Made by a program: the position numbers and the translations under genes. A DNA stretch of 14,277 nt, taken from assembly GCA_947377425.1 (NCBI GenBank), contig CANCFZ010000037.1, positions 1 to 14,277 of the forward strand, read 5' to 3'. Shown here one piece after another: positions 7,295 through 14,141 of the stretch (the first letter of the stretch is position 1; each line of letters opens with the position of its first letter). The notes below the pieces were generated by a model. That model was not told the origin of the DNA, made no database searches, and saw nothing but the letters and a program-made list of their open reading frames with translations. This stretch comes from Flavobacteriaceae bacterium. Its GTDB lineage: Bacteria > Bacteroidota > Bacteroidia > Flavobacteriales > Flavobacteriaceae.

Positions 7295-7324
7295 TATATC
7301 AAATCTTGTTTTAATTTGTTACCC
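7295..7324 (-). promoter_or_regulatory. Two-part promoter motif, copy 3 (for the 200-aa lipoprotein)
   Basis: GGGTAACAA (7316-7324) and TTGATATA (7295-7302) on the minus strand, again exactly 13 bases apart, 43 bases before the ATG. The first G of the box is A in this copy. The 62 bases 7263-7324 match 7834-7895 (copy 4) at 57 positions, which pairs copies 3 and 4 by descent. Confidence 0.72.
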
Positions 7325-7329
7325 TATTT

Positions 7330-7815
7330 TTAAAAATTAAATACTGTTGGGTTACTTTCACACATTACTACTCCATTGTTATTTATTGTTTGAACAACCC
7401 AAATGAAATCGCATAAGTAAGGAGGTTTACATGGTCCAGTATAAATTCCTGAGACAACTGTTTCTGTTATATTGTCAACATCTTTGGTAACAATTGGCTG
7501 GTTACTTCTCATGGCTTGAGTTCCATTTTGTCCTTGCATCAACTGCCAAACTTTTAATCGGTAAGTAACAGGTTCTTGTGGTTTTGGAACTAGAGGCGTC
7601 CATCTAAAAGTGATTCCGGCAGATGCTTCATCAGGTGAAAAATATTTTCCATTTATTGGAGCTACATTTTCTGATGCTGTAGTTTTTATTTCTTCATTAT
7701 TTGGAGTGCAACTGAATAAAACAATTGATGCAAATAATAATAATCTAATGTTTTTAAGTGTTTTACTCACAATTTTAAAATTGTTTTTTTGGTGTTCGTG
7801 AATCGTTGATTTCAT
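7330..7815 (-). CDS. Small lipoprotein with a fibronectin-III-like domain, 161 aa
   Basis: A signal-peptidase-II signal ends at Cys36 (LLLFASIVLFSC), followed by TPNNEE, a weakly acidic stretch. The mature part is about 125 residues. ITFRWTPLVPKPQEPVTYRLKVWQL has the Trp and Tyr spacing of a fibronectin-III-type sandwich; the rest carries a cysteine pair (GPCKPPYLCDF) and ends in a regular strand. As in the 213-aa lipoprotein, the first 19 residues are an identical polar extension, and an in-frame GTG at codon 16 is an alternative start that would put the cysteine at residue 21. It is the first gene of the lipoprotein cluster, nearest the sigma gene, and has one promoter motif 50 bases upstream and another about 150 bases upstream. 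No function recognised. Confidence 0.8.
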   Translation of the reverse strand: MKSTIHEHQKNNFKIVSKTLKNIRLLLFASIVLFSCTPNNEEIKTTASENVAPINGKYFSPDEASAGITFRWTPLVPKPQEPVTYRLKVWQLMQGQNGTQAMRSNQPIVTKDVDNITETVVSGIYTGPCKPPYLCDFIWVVQTINNNGVVMCESNPTVFNF

Positions 7816-7824
7816 GATTTCTAA
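7759..7824. repeat. 66-bp direct repeat, copy B (start region of the 161-aa lipoprotein gene)
   Basis: Identical over 66 bases to 6499-6564. It covers the start codon and first 19 codons of the 161-aa lipoprotein gene and contains the same 14-bp palindrome (7770-7783). The intervening 200-aa gene lacks the 45-base insert, so the repeat skips one gene of the cluster. Confidence 0.9.
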
Positions 7825-7865
7825 ATTTTAATGTTTTGTTATTGATTAATTTTGTCTTCTATTGT

Positions 7866-7895
7866 TATATCAATTGTTGTTTTGATTTGTTACCC
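7866..7895 (-). promoter_or_regulatory. Two-part promoter motif, copy 4 (for the 161-aa lipoprotein)
   Basis: GGGTAACAA (7887-7895) and TTGATATA (7866-7873) on the minus strand with a 13-base spacer, 50 bases before the ATG. A run of eight A lies about nine bases upstream of the first box on the minus strand, the position of an UP element. Confidence 0.72.
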
Positions 7896-7966
7896 ATGAT
7901 TTTAATTTTTTTTCAAAATCTTTTTTGGCGACTTTCAAACAAGTAATTTGATGAACTTTATATGCT

Positions 7967-7997
7967 TATATCAATACTATTAAAACTTTGTTACCCC
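7967..7997 (-). promoter_or_regulatory. Two-part promoter motif, copy 5 (divergent region before the sigma gene)
   Basis: GGGGTAACAA (7988-7997) and TTGATATA (7967-7974) on the minus strand, 13-base spacer, with a run of eight A upstream. It points leftward, away from the sigma gene whose ATG is 76 bases to the right. No open frame of its own follows before copy 4, so it may be a second, distal promoter for the 161-aa lipoprotein gene, start a leader RNA, or mark a lost gene. Neither box occurs on the plus strand before the sigma gene. Confidence 0.65.
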
Positions 7998-8073
7998 AAT
8001 TGTTTAATTTTTTTTACATTAGCCACTCGAGACTTAAGGGTCGAACTGTAGGAAGTAAATAAATAAGGTAATT

Positions 8074-8655
8074 ATGGACGAAAAGAAATTGCATCCCGAT
8101 CAGGTGTATATAGATGGATTGCTACAAAACAATTCCAATATTATAAATGCTATATATAAAAAGTATGTACCCAAAGTTAAGAATTATATCCGTACAAATA
8201 ACGGCGACGATGATCAAGCGCAAGATGTTATTCAGGAAGTACTAATTACCATTTATAATCAAGCCAAAACTAGCGGATTGCAATTGACCTGTCCGTTTGA
8301 CGCCTATTTTTTTCTGTTATGCAAAAGGCGTTGGCTTAACGAATTGAAAAAATCTTCTAACAAAGAGGTAACATTACAAGATGAAAATGTATCTATAGAT
8401 GAATCGGTTCAGGAAATGACTTTTCAAACTGAGGTTTTTGATGACAAACAATCATTATTTGATGAAATGTTTCAAAAGCTTGGAGAGAAATGTCAGGAAG
8501 TACTCAAACTAAGTTTTGTAACCAAAACGATGGAAGAAGTAGCCGAAAAACTGAACGTAACGTATGGTTATGTGCGCAAAAAAAAATCATTGTGTACAGG
8601 ACAATTAACCGAAATGATTCAACAGTCTAATAGATATAAATCATTAAAATACTAA
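8074..8655 (+). CDS. ECF-type RNA polymerase sigma factor
   Basis: This 193-residue protein has the two-domain layout of extracytoplasmic-function sigma factors, which direct RNA polymerase to a small set of promoters. Region 2 lies at about residues 20-92; AQDVIQEVLITIY (49-61) is the -10-recognition and core-binding stretch. A variable acidic linker follows (about 98-125). Region 4 lies at about 127-182, with the helix-turn-helix TMEEVAEKLNVTYGYVRKKKSLC that contacts the -35 element. Length is normal for the group. The recognition-helix codons for Lys169-171 form a run of nine A (8578-8586). The gene starts the plus-strand operon; a purine stretch (AAGG) precedes the ATG. Five copies of an ECF-like promoter motif lie on the divergent side, so it probably controls the lipoprotein genes (inference). 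Family call is confident; subgroup not assigned. Confidence 0.9.
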   Translation: MDEKKLHPDQVYIDGLLQNNSNIINAIYKKYVPKVKNYIRTNNGDDDQAQDVIQEVLITIYNQAKTSGLQLTCPFDAYFFLLCKRRWLNELKKSSNKEVTLQDENVSIDESVQEMTFQTEVFDDKQSLFDEMFQKLGEKCQEVLKLSFVTKTMEEVAEKLNVTYGYVRKKKSLCTGQLTEMIQQSNRYKSLKY

Positions 8656-8659
8656 GGCC

Positions 8660-9385
8660 ATGAACGAAGAATTATACATCACATTCGAAAACTATTTCAA
8701 TAATGAAATGTCGCAAGAAGAAAAATTGGAATTTGAAAACCAACTTCAAAACGATGCCGATATACAACAGAAATTTGAAATATATAAAGACACTAATCAG
8801 TTTTTAGAAACCAAATTTTCATCAGAAACGATGGCTTTTAAGAACAATTTGGATGCTATTTCTAAAGAGCATTTTTCAGAAAAAGCAGCAAATAAAACTA
8901 AAGTTATTGCCTTCAAACCATGGCAGTATGCGGTTGCAGCCTCAGTTGCAGTTTTGTTTGGGATGTGGTTTTATATGCAAAACAGTATTCCACAATATGG
9001 CGATTATAGTAATCCAGAAACGGCAATGTTTGTAGAACGCAGTGTGGGCGATGCTAATTTGAAAGAAGCTCAAAATGCTTTCAATGCTAAAGACTACAAA
9101 AAAGCAGCAACTTCATTTGAAAAGGTTACCGATTTAAAGAATCCAGAGTTGCAATACTTCTATGCTATTTCATTAATAGAAACCGATAATTATGCAAAAT
9201 CTGAAACGTTATTAAACAATATCAAATCGGGAACTTCGGTTTATAAAGAAAAAGCAACATGGTATTTGGCATTATCCAATTTGAAGCAAAAAAAATTGGA
9301 AGATTGTAAAATCTATTTAAAACAGATTTCTGCTGATGCAGAGGATTATGATAAAGCACAAGAATTGTTGAAGGATTTAGATTAG
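8660..9385 (+). CDS. Membrane TPR protein, probable anti-sigma factor
   Basis: A 241-residue, single-pass membrane protein. Residues 1-85 are cytosolic, acidic and helical (FENYFNNEMSQEEKLEFENQLQNDADIQQKFEIYK), matching the N-terminus of Bacteroidota membrane anti-sigma factors; the HxxxCxxC zinc site of classical ones is absent. One hydrophobic helix follows at about 89-106 (YAVAASVAVLFGMWFY), with Lys/Arg on the N-terminal side, so the C-terminus is periplasmic. Residues 120-240 form TPR-like helical pairs (DANLKEAQNAFNAKDYKKAATSFEKV, QYFYAISLIETDNYAKSETLLNNI). The start codon lies 4 bases after the sigma stop codon, so the two genes are co-transcribed and probably translationally coupled. 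It presumably holds the sigma factor at the membrane and senses envelope state through the TPR part; this role is inferred from layout and context. Confidence 0.75.
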   Translation: MNEELYITFENYFNNEMSQEEKLEFENQLQNDADIQQKFEIYKDTNQFLETKFSSETMAFKNNLDAISKEHFSEKAANKTKVIAFKPWQYAVAASVAVLFGMWFYMQNSIPQYGDYSNPETAMFVERSVGDANLKEAQNAFNAKDYKKAATSFEKVTDLKNPELQYFYAISLIETDNYAKSETLLNNIKSGTSVYKEKATWYLALSNLKQKKLEDCKIYLKQISADAEDYDKAQELLKDLD

Positions 9386-9411
9386 TTTTCTTCTAAGTTG
9401 TCATTTCGACT

Positions 9412-9447
9412 AAGGAGGAATCTCATTATGGGATTCCTCCTTTTTTC
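9412..9447 (+). terminator. Rho-independent terminator of the sigma/anti-sigma operon
   Basis: Perfect 11-bp arms at 9412-9422 (AAGGAGGAATC) and 9432-9442 enclose a 9-base loop and are followed by TTTTCTTTTTC. It lies 26 bases past the anti-sigma stop codon. The left flank GTCATTTCGACT (9400-9411) resembles a dispersed Flavobacterium repeat and shares CATTTCGACT with 2481-2490, so the terminator may be part of that repeat. Confidence 0.85.
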
Positions 9448-9485
9448 TTTTTCTTTTGTTACTTTTGCAATGAAATAAAACAACT

Positions 9486-10253
9486 ATGATTCTCACAGAT
9501 ACCCATACTCATTTATATTCTTCTCAATTTCAAGACGACCGAAATGAAATGATTCAGCGAGCAATTGATGCTAAGGTTTCCCGCTTCTTTATTCCTGCTA
9601 TTGATTCTACGTATACCCAAAAGATGTATGATTTGGAAGCGCAGTTTCCTGAAAATGTATTCTTGATGATGGGATTGCATCCAACTTATGTGAAAGAAAA
9701 TTATCTAGAAGAACTCGCTCATGTAGAAGCGGAACTTTCCAAAAGAAAGTTTTATGCAATTGGAGAAATTGGTCTTGACTTGTTTTGGGATAAAACCTTT
9801 TTGAAAGAACAACAATATGCTTTTAAACATCAAATTCAATTGGCTAAAAAGAATAAATTAGGAATCAACATTCATTGTCGAGATGCTTTTGATGAAACTT
9901 TTGAGGTTTTAGAAAGTGAAAAAGCAGCTGATTTATTTGGAATATTTCATTGTTTTACTGGCGACTTGGCTCAAGCAGAACGCGCTATTTCATTAGGATT
10001 GAAACTCGGAATTGGTGGTGTTGCTACTTTTAAAAACGGAAAGATAGACCAATTCTTAAACGAAATTGATTTGAAGCATATTGTATTGGAAACTGATTCA
10101 CCTTATTTAGCTCCAGCGCCACATCGCGGAAAGCGAAATGAAAGCAGTTACACACTTTTAGTGGCTTATAAATTAGCAGAGATTTATAAATTGCCCATTG
10201 AAGAAATTGCCCGAATTACTACAGCGAATTCTAAAGCTATTTTTGGGATTTAA
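9486..10253 (+). CDS. TatD-family metal-dependent hydrolase (DNase-like)
   Basis: A 255-residue TIM-barrel protein of the TatD family, typical in length. The metal-ligand motifs are all present: TDTHTH (His7, His9), GEIGLD (Glu94), INIHCRDA (His130), FHCFTG (His155) and LETDSPYLAP (Asp204), with HRGKRNES at 213-220. Family members are cytoplasmic two-metal phosphohydrolases, several with 3'-5' DNase activity or a part in tRNA/DNA quality control. It follows the sigma operon terminator, so it is a separate unit, and it precedes the acyltransferase gene by 65 bases. The ATG at 9486 starts the first beta strand directly, which supports this start. Exact substrate cannot be told from sequence. 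Confidence 0.93.
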   Translation: MILTDTHTHLYSSQFQDDRNEMIQRAIDAKVSRFFIPAIDSTYTQKMYDLEAQFPENVFLMMGLHPTYVKENYLEELAHVEAELSKRKFYAIGEIGLDLFWDKTFLKEQQYAFKHQIQLAKKNKLGINIHCRDAFDETFEVLESEKAADLFGIFHCFTGDLAQAERAISLGLKLGIGGVATFKNGKIDQFLNEIDLKHIVLETDSPYLAPAPHRGKRNESSYTLLVAYKLAEIYKLPIEEIARITTANSKAIFGI

Positions 10254-10318
10254 CCATAAAACAATCAAAAAGTCATATTTTTTTTGTTCTTTTGTTCTTA
10301 TAAAAAATTAGAAGCCTA

Positions 10319-11455
10319 ATGCAGAAATTTGATGCAATTCGTCCCTATTATGACAGTGAAGTGAATGAAGGAATTCGCGCGTGTCTAAATAACCCGATGA
10401 TGAAGGCGATAATGAATTTCACCTTCCCAGATGTTGATGATGAGGTTTGGAAAGAACAACTGAAAAGAACCCATTCTATTCGTGATTTTCAATGCAACTT
10501 TATCTACCAATCGGTTCAAAAAGTATTGGAAAAATCATCAGAAGGATTGACAACTTCTGGATTTGATACATTAGAAAAAAACACTTCGTATCTATTTATT
10601 TCCAATCACAGAGATATTATTTTAGATACTTCATTGCTCAATGTTTGCTTGTTTGACCATGGTTTGGTGATGACAGCATCGGCAATTGGAGATAATTTGG
10701 TAAAGAAAGAGTTCCTTTTAAAATTATCTAAACTAAACAGAAACTTCTTAGTTCAAAGAGGTTTACCACCGAGAGAATTATTGCAAAGCTCTAAGTTGAT
10801 GGCTGAATATATTGGGCAACTATTACTACGTGAAAATCGTTCGGTTTGGATTGCGCAACGTGAAGGAAGAACCAAAGACGGAAACGACGCAACACATTCG
10901 GGCGTTTTAAAAATGCTGGGTATGGGTTCTGATGAAGCTAATCTTATGGATTATTTCAAGAAGATTAAGATTGTTCCAGTATCAATTTCGTATGAATACG
11001 ATCCGACAGATGCTTTGAAAATGCCACAATTGATGGCAGAAGCCAAAGCAGAAACGTATGTAAAAGAGAAAAACGAAGATTTTATTACATTATTAAGTGG
11101 AATTATTGGTCAGAAAAAACGCATTCACATTCATGTAGGCGATGTTTTGGATAAAGAAATTGACGCTATCGCAGCAGAAAACGACAATAACAACAAACAA
11201 GTTCAAGCTTTGGCACAAGCAATTGACGATTCGATTTTGCAATCCTACAAATTGTGGCCAACTAATTATATTGCTTACGATATTTTATATAAAACAGATA
11301 AATACAGCATTCATTATACAGAAAATGAGAAATCATTATTCGAGCGTAGATTGGAAATGAAAATCGATTGTTCTAACGATGTCATGATGGAAGGATTCTT
11401 GAATATGTATGCCAATCCTGTGGTGAATAAGTCTAAATACGAAAATGCAATCTAA
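10319..11455 (+). CDS. Lysophospholipid acyltransferase-family protein
   Basis: A 378-residue protein of the glycerolipid acyltransferase (PlsC/PlsB-like) superfamily, which moves an acyl chain from acyl-CoA or acyl-ACP to a glycerophosphate. The active-site region is FISNHRDIILD (93-103). His97 and Asp103 are five residues apart rather than the usual four, though Asp99 is nearby. The second block RSVWIAQREGRTKDGND (174-190) is the substrate-phosphate site (EGRT). Further on, IVPVSISYEYDP is the conserved strand that follows this site. The C-terminal 130 residues are extra compared with small PlsC proteins and typical of larger Bacteroidota members. No membrane helix is obvious. Its stop codon overlaps the asparaginase start, so the two genes are translationally coupled. 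Role in membrane phospholipid synthesis is likely; positional specificity unknown. Confidence 0.82.
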   Translation: MQKFDAIRPYYDSEVNEGIRACLNNPMMKAIMNFTFPDVDDEVWKEQLKRTHSIRDFQCNFIYQSVQKVLEKSSEGLTTSGFDTLEKNTSYLFISNHRDIILDTSLLNVCLFDHGLVMTASAIGDNLVKKEFLLKLSKLNRNFLVQRGLPPRELLQSSKLMAEYIGQLLLRENRSVWIAQREGRTKDGNDATHSGVLKMLGMGSDEANLMDYFKKIKIVPVSISYEYDPTDALKMPQLMAEAKAETYVKEKNEDFITLLSGIIGQKKRIHIHVGDVLDKEIDAIAAENDNNNKQVQALAQAIDDSILQSYKLWPTNYIAYDILYKTDKYSIHYTENEKSLFERRLEMKIDCSNDVMMEGFLNMYANPVVNKSKYENAI

Positions 11456-12470
11456 ACCTAACATATTGCTGATTTATACTGGTGGAACCATCGGTATGAT
11501 GAAAGATTTTAAGACTGGTGCTTTAAAAGCATTCAACTTTAAAAAGTTATTAGAAAAAATCCCTGAGATTAAACAGTTGGATTGCGATATCGAAACATTC
11601 TCCTTTGAAAAACCTATCGATTCTTCGAATATGAATCCTGAGAAATGGGTTCAAATAGCTTCTGTTATTGAAGAAAATTACACCAAATTTGATGGCTTTG
11701 TGGTGCTTCATGGTTCTGATACGATGTCCTATTCGGCATCGGCATTGAGTTTTATGTTAGAGAATCTCAACAAACCTGTAGTGTTCACAGGTTCGCAATT
11801 GCCTATTGGAGATTTACGTACGGATGCTAAAGAAAATTTAATTACCGCTATTCAAATTGCTTCTTTACAACAAAAAGGAAAATCGATAGTACACGAAGTA
11901 TGTCTTTATTTTGAATACAAATTATACCGAGGTAATAGAACTACTAAAATAAACGCCGAACATTTCAATGCTTTTACGTCGCCTAATTATGCGCCTTTGG
12001 TAGAATCGGGTGTGCATTTGAATGTTAATTCTAATTTGCTTTTTCCTAAACAGACTAAAAAGTTTGTGGTTCACAAAGAATTGGATGATAATGTGGTGGT
12101 TGTAAAAATGTTTCCTGGAATTAATGAGGTTGTTTTGTCGGCAATAATGGCGATTCCTAATCTAAAAGGAATTGTTTTAGAAACCTACGGTTCGGGTAAT
12201 GCACCTACCGAAGAATGGTTTATCAAGATATTAAAGAAAGCCATCAAAGACGGTTTACATGTTGTCAATGTTACACAATGTTCTGGCGGAAGTGTTAGCA
12301 TGGGACAATATGAAACCAGCACACAATTAAAAACAATAGGTGTCATTTCTGGAAAAGATATTACCACCGAAGCAGCAATTACAAAACTGATGTACTTACT
12401 TGGTCAAAAAGTAGCTCCCAATGTTTTTAAAACTATTTTTGAAACTTCGCTTCGAGGCGAAATGGTTTAA
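11445..12470 (+). CDS. ansA: Type I (cytoplasmic) L-asparaginase
   Basis: A 341-residue asparaginase that hydrolyses asparagine to aspartate and ammonia in the cytoplasm. The two catalytic Thr motifs are intact: YTGGTIG (Thr12) near the N-terminus and VLHGSDTM (Asp92-Thr93). Ser60/61 in IDSSNMN and Lys168 in NRTTKIN fit the substrate pocket. No signal peptide is present, and the length matches type I rather than the periplasmic type II. The ATG lies inside the last codons of the acyltransferase gene, an 11-base overlap. About 50 bases after it comes the tRNA gene. Confidence 0.92.
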   Translation: MQSKPNILLIYTGGTIGMMKDFKTGALKAFNFKKLLEKIPEIKQLDCDIETFSFEKPIDSSNMNPEKWVQIASVIEENYTKFDGFVVLHGSDTMSYSASALSFMLENLNKPVVFTGSQLPIGDLRTDAKENLITAIQIASLQQKGKSIVHEVCLYFEYKLYRGNRTTKINAEHFNAFTSPNYAPLVESGVHLNVNSNLLFPKQTKKFVVHKELDDNVVVVKMFPGINEVVLSAIMAIPNLKGIVLETYGSGNAPTEEWFIKILKKAIKDGLHVVNVTQCSGGSVSMGQYETSTQLKTIGVISGKDITTEAAITKLMYLLGQKVAPNVFKTIFETSLRGEMV

Positions 12471-12478
12471 ACTTACGC

Positions 12479-12509
12479 TTTGTTTATTGCTATTTTTTAT
12501 TGTTCTTTG
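12479..12509 (+). promoter_or_regulatory. Candidate Bacteroidota-type promoter of the tRNA-Ser gene
   Basis: TTTG at 12479-12482 and GTTCTTTG at 12502-12509 are 19 bases apart, close to the TTTG-N19-TANNTTTG pattern of the primary Bacteroidota sigma factor. The TA of the second box is not matched. The tRNA begins 14 bases further on. This is a weak but well-placed match. Confidence 0.35.
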
Positions 12510-12523
12510 CATTATAAATATTT

Positions 12524-12608
12524 AGAGAGGTGGCCGAGTGGCTGAAGGCGCACGCTTGGAAAGCGTGTATATGGCAACATATCGAGGGTTCGAATCCCTT
12601 CCTCTCTG
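12524..12608 (+). tRNA. tRNA-Ser(GGA)
   Basis: The 85-base gene folds as a class II tRNA. The acceptor stem AGAGAGG (12524-12530) pairs with CCTCTCT (12601-12607), with discriminator G at 12608. The anticodon stem CACGC/GCGTG holds the loop TTGGAAA, giving anticodon GGA. A long variable arm (TATATGGCAACATA) and a T-arm with GGTTCGAATCC follow. CCA is not encoded. Its first bases could be misread as the start of a longer open frame of the downstream gene. Confidence 0.97.
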
Positions 12609-12709
12609 CTAATTCCTTGCTATGCTTTATGCCTAAAGGGAATTATTATAAAATCAACGATATTTTGTGTCGTATTTGTGTCAAACGATATAAATTAAAT
12701 TTATTTTTC

Positions 12710-13405
12710 ATGCGTTTTTATTTCCCCATACTAACCTTATTTGTATTTTTTGGTGCTTTTGCGCAAGAAGAAGTTGTGGAAAAAAAAGCAGTTGTCGATT
12801 CGTTGTATAGAGAAGATCAGTTTTATTTGAATTTCACTTATAACAAACTTCAAAATTTGAAAGGACTACGTCAGAACAAATTTTCTTCTGGTTTTTCGAT
12901 CGGTTTTTTAAGAGATATGCCTATCAACAAAAATAGAACATTTGCCGTTGCTGTTGGATTAGGATATTCTTTAAATATTTTAAACGATAATTTATATATT
13001 TCTAAACCTTATGGAGGAGAAACCTATAATTATCAGTTTATTTCCTCTGATGTTTATTACGACAAGAACAAACTTTCACTTCATTATATTGATTTGCCAA
13101 TAGAGTTTAGATGGAGAGCTTCAACACCCGAAAGTCATATTTTTTGGCGCATTTACACCGGATTTAAAATGAGTTATTTGGTAGGCGACCGATACAAATT
13201 TGCAAATGATATTCAAACGGTAATTTATAAAGGAAATGCTGATTTTAACAAACTACAATACGGTTGTTATCTAGCTGCAGGGTGGAATACTTGGAATTTC
13301 TATGCTTATTACGGACTCAGCCCTATCTTTAAATCGGCGGTTATTAATGGTGAATCTACCAAGATGAATACGTTTAATATAGGGTTACAATTTTATATTC
13401 TATAG
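12710..13405 (+). CDS. PorT-like outer-membrane beta-barrel protein
   Basis: A 231-residue protein with a signal peptide (MRFYFPILTLFVFFGAFAQ), followed by alternating strands typical of a small outer-membrane barrel: SSGFSIGFLRDM, FAVAVGLGYSLNIL, LHYIDLPIEFRWR, FWRIYTGFKMSYLVG, YGCYLAAGWNTWNFYAYYGLSP and a terminal FNIGLQFYIL. The layout and the LHYIDLPIEF stretch match the PorT family. In gliding flavobacteria one PorT member serves the type IX secretion system; there is no neighbour here to show that role. An in-frame extension back to 12530 runs through the tRNA gene and is an artefact; the ATG at 12710 begins a canonical signal. Its end overlaps by six bases with the convergent minus-strand gene. 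Confidence 0.8.
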   Translation: MRFYFPILTLFVFFGAFAQEEVVEKKAVVDSLYREDQFYLNFTYNKLQNLKGLRQNKFSSGFSIGFLRDMPINKNRTFAVAVGLGYSLNILNDNLYISKPYGGETYNYQFISSDVYYDKNKLSLHYIDLPIEFRWRASTPESHIFWRIYTGFKMSYLVGDRYKFANDIQTVIYKGNADFNKLQYGCYLAAGWNTWNFYAYYGLSPIFKSAVINGESTKMNTFNIGLQFYIL

Positions 13406-14005
13406 CCAAATTACCCAAAGCACCACCTGCGGTAACATTCCAGAAACATAACCTATTAGCAGCTCTTCTATACTGTGAGCTTTCATGGCTAGACGCGATG
13501 TAGCAACAATCCCAGTAGTTAAAAACAATGCTGCAATAGTATAAATAATGTTCAACTCATAGTGAATACTCATACCAATAACAAAGAAACTCAAGGCACT
13601 CATAGCAATCATGTGAATGCTGGCTTTTATCTTTGCAAAGAGCAATGCAAATGCAATCATGGTACTTCCAATACCTCCCAAAAAGAAGAAAAACAATTCA
13701 GGAAATCGATCAACAGTCACACTTTTACTGATTAAGATAAATGTCAAAGCAATTTGCATCAACAGCGGAATTTTTCGTTGTGAGGCATCCGAAAGCATAA
13801 TGGTATCTACTTTGCCAAAAGTTCGTAGCAAATAGAAAAAGGCAAACGGCAGAAAAAAAGTAATAATAACTACTTGAAACAACAATAGAAAATACTGCTC
13901 TTTAACATAATAATTATCACTAAAAAGAATATAAAATCCTGTTCCCAATAGCGGAATGAATATGGGATGGAAGAGATAGGAAAAAAAAGGAAGGCTTTTT
14001 TTCAA
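13400..14005 (-). CDS. Divergent PAP2-like integral membrane protein
   Basis: About 201 residues from the preferred start, with five to six hydrophobic helices. Two signatures of the PAP2 phosphatase superfamily are recognisable but altered. SIHMIAMSALSFF corresponds to the PSGH block with its His kept. TSRLAMKAHSIEELLIG corresponds to SRxxxxxHxxxD, with Glu in place of the Asp. SDASQRKIP is a possible remnant of the KxxxxxxRP block. It may act on lipid phosphates or may have lost activity. No ATG is in frame near the N-terminus. Two TTG codons are candidates, at 14071 and at 14005. The latter gives MKKSLPFFSYLFHP, and a TATATTTG promoter-like box lies about 15 bases before it, so it is preferred; the longer form would have 223 residues. 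Confidence 0.65.
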   Translation of the reverse strand: MKKSLPFFSYLFHPIFIPLLGTGFYILFSDNYYVKEQYFLLLFQVVIITFFLPFAFFYLLRTFGKVDTIMLSDASQRKIPLLMQIALTFILISKSVTVDRFPELFFFFLGGIGSTMIAFALLFAKIKASIHMIAMSALSFFVIGMSIHYELNIIYTIAALFLTTGIVATSRLAMKAHSIEELLIGYVSGMLPQVVLWVIWL

Positions 14006-14141
14006 AGTGATAAATTTGAAAACAAATATAGTAAATAGAAGGATAAAATTGTTACTGAAAATAGTTAGCAATTGTGTTTTTTAAGCTTTTTCATTATTAA
14101 AAGGTAAATAATTGATAAATTTTTATAGGTTGCCTTAAACA

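Noticed and set aside
5861..7997. Repeated motif read as a CRISPR array or transposon ends
   Set aside because: Copies are 100-700 bases apart with genes between them, constant two-box spacing and fixed orientation to start codons; no cas genes, transposase or target-site duplications seen.
79..9385. Direct homologue of the type III-E CRISPR-CHAT (Craspase) system
   Set aside because: No gRAMP effector, CRISPR array or Cas1 is present; only the general theme of CHAT plus ECF sigma is shared.
12530..12709. In-frame 60-codon extension of the PorT-like gene starting inside the tRNA
   Set aside because: It reads through tRNA-Ser and has no coding character; the signal peptide begins at the ATG at 12710.
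12710..13405. Naming this gene as the type IX secretion gene porT (sprT)
   Set aside because: Family resemblance is good, but several PorT-like paralogues occur per genome and the neighbours give no support.
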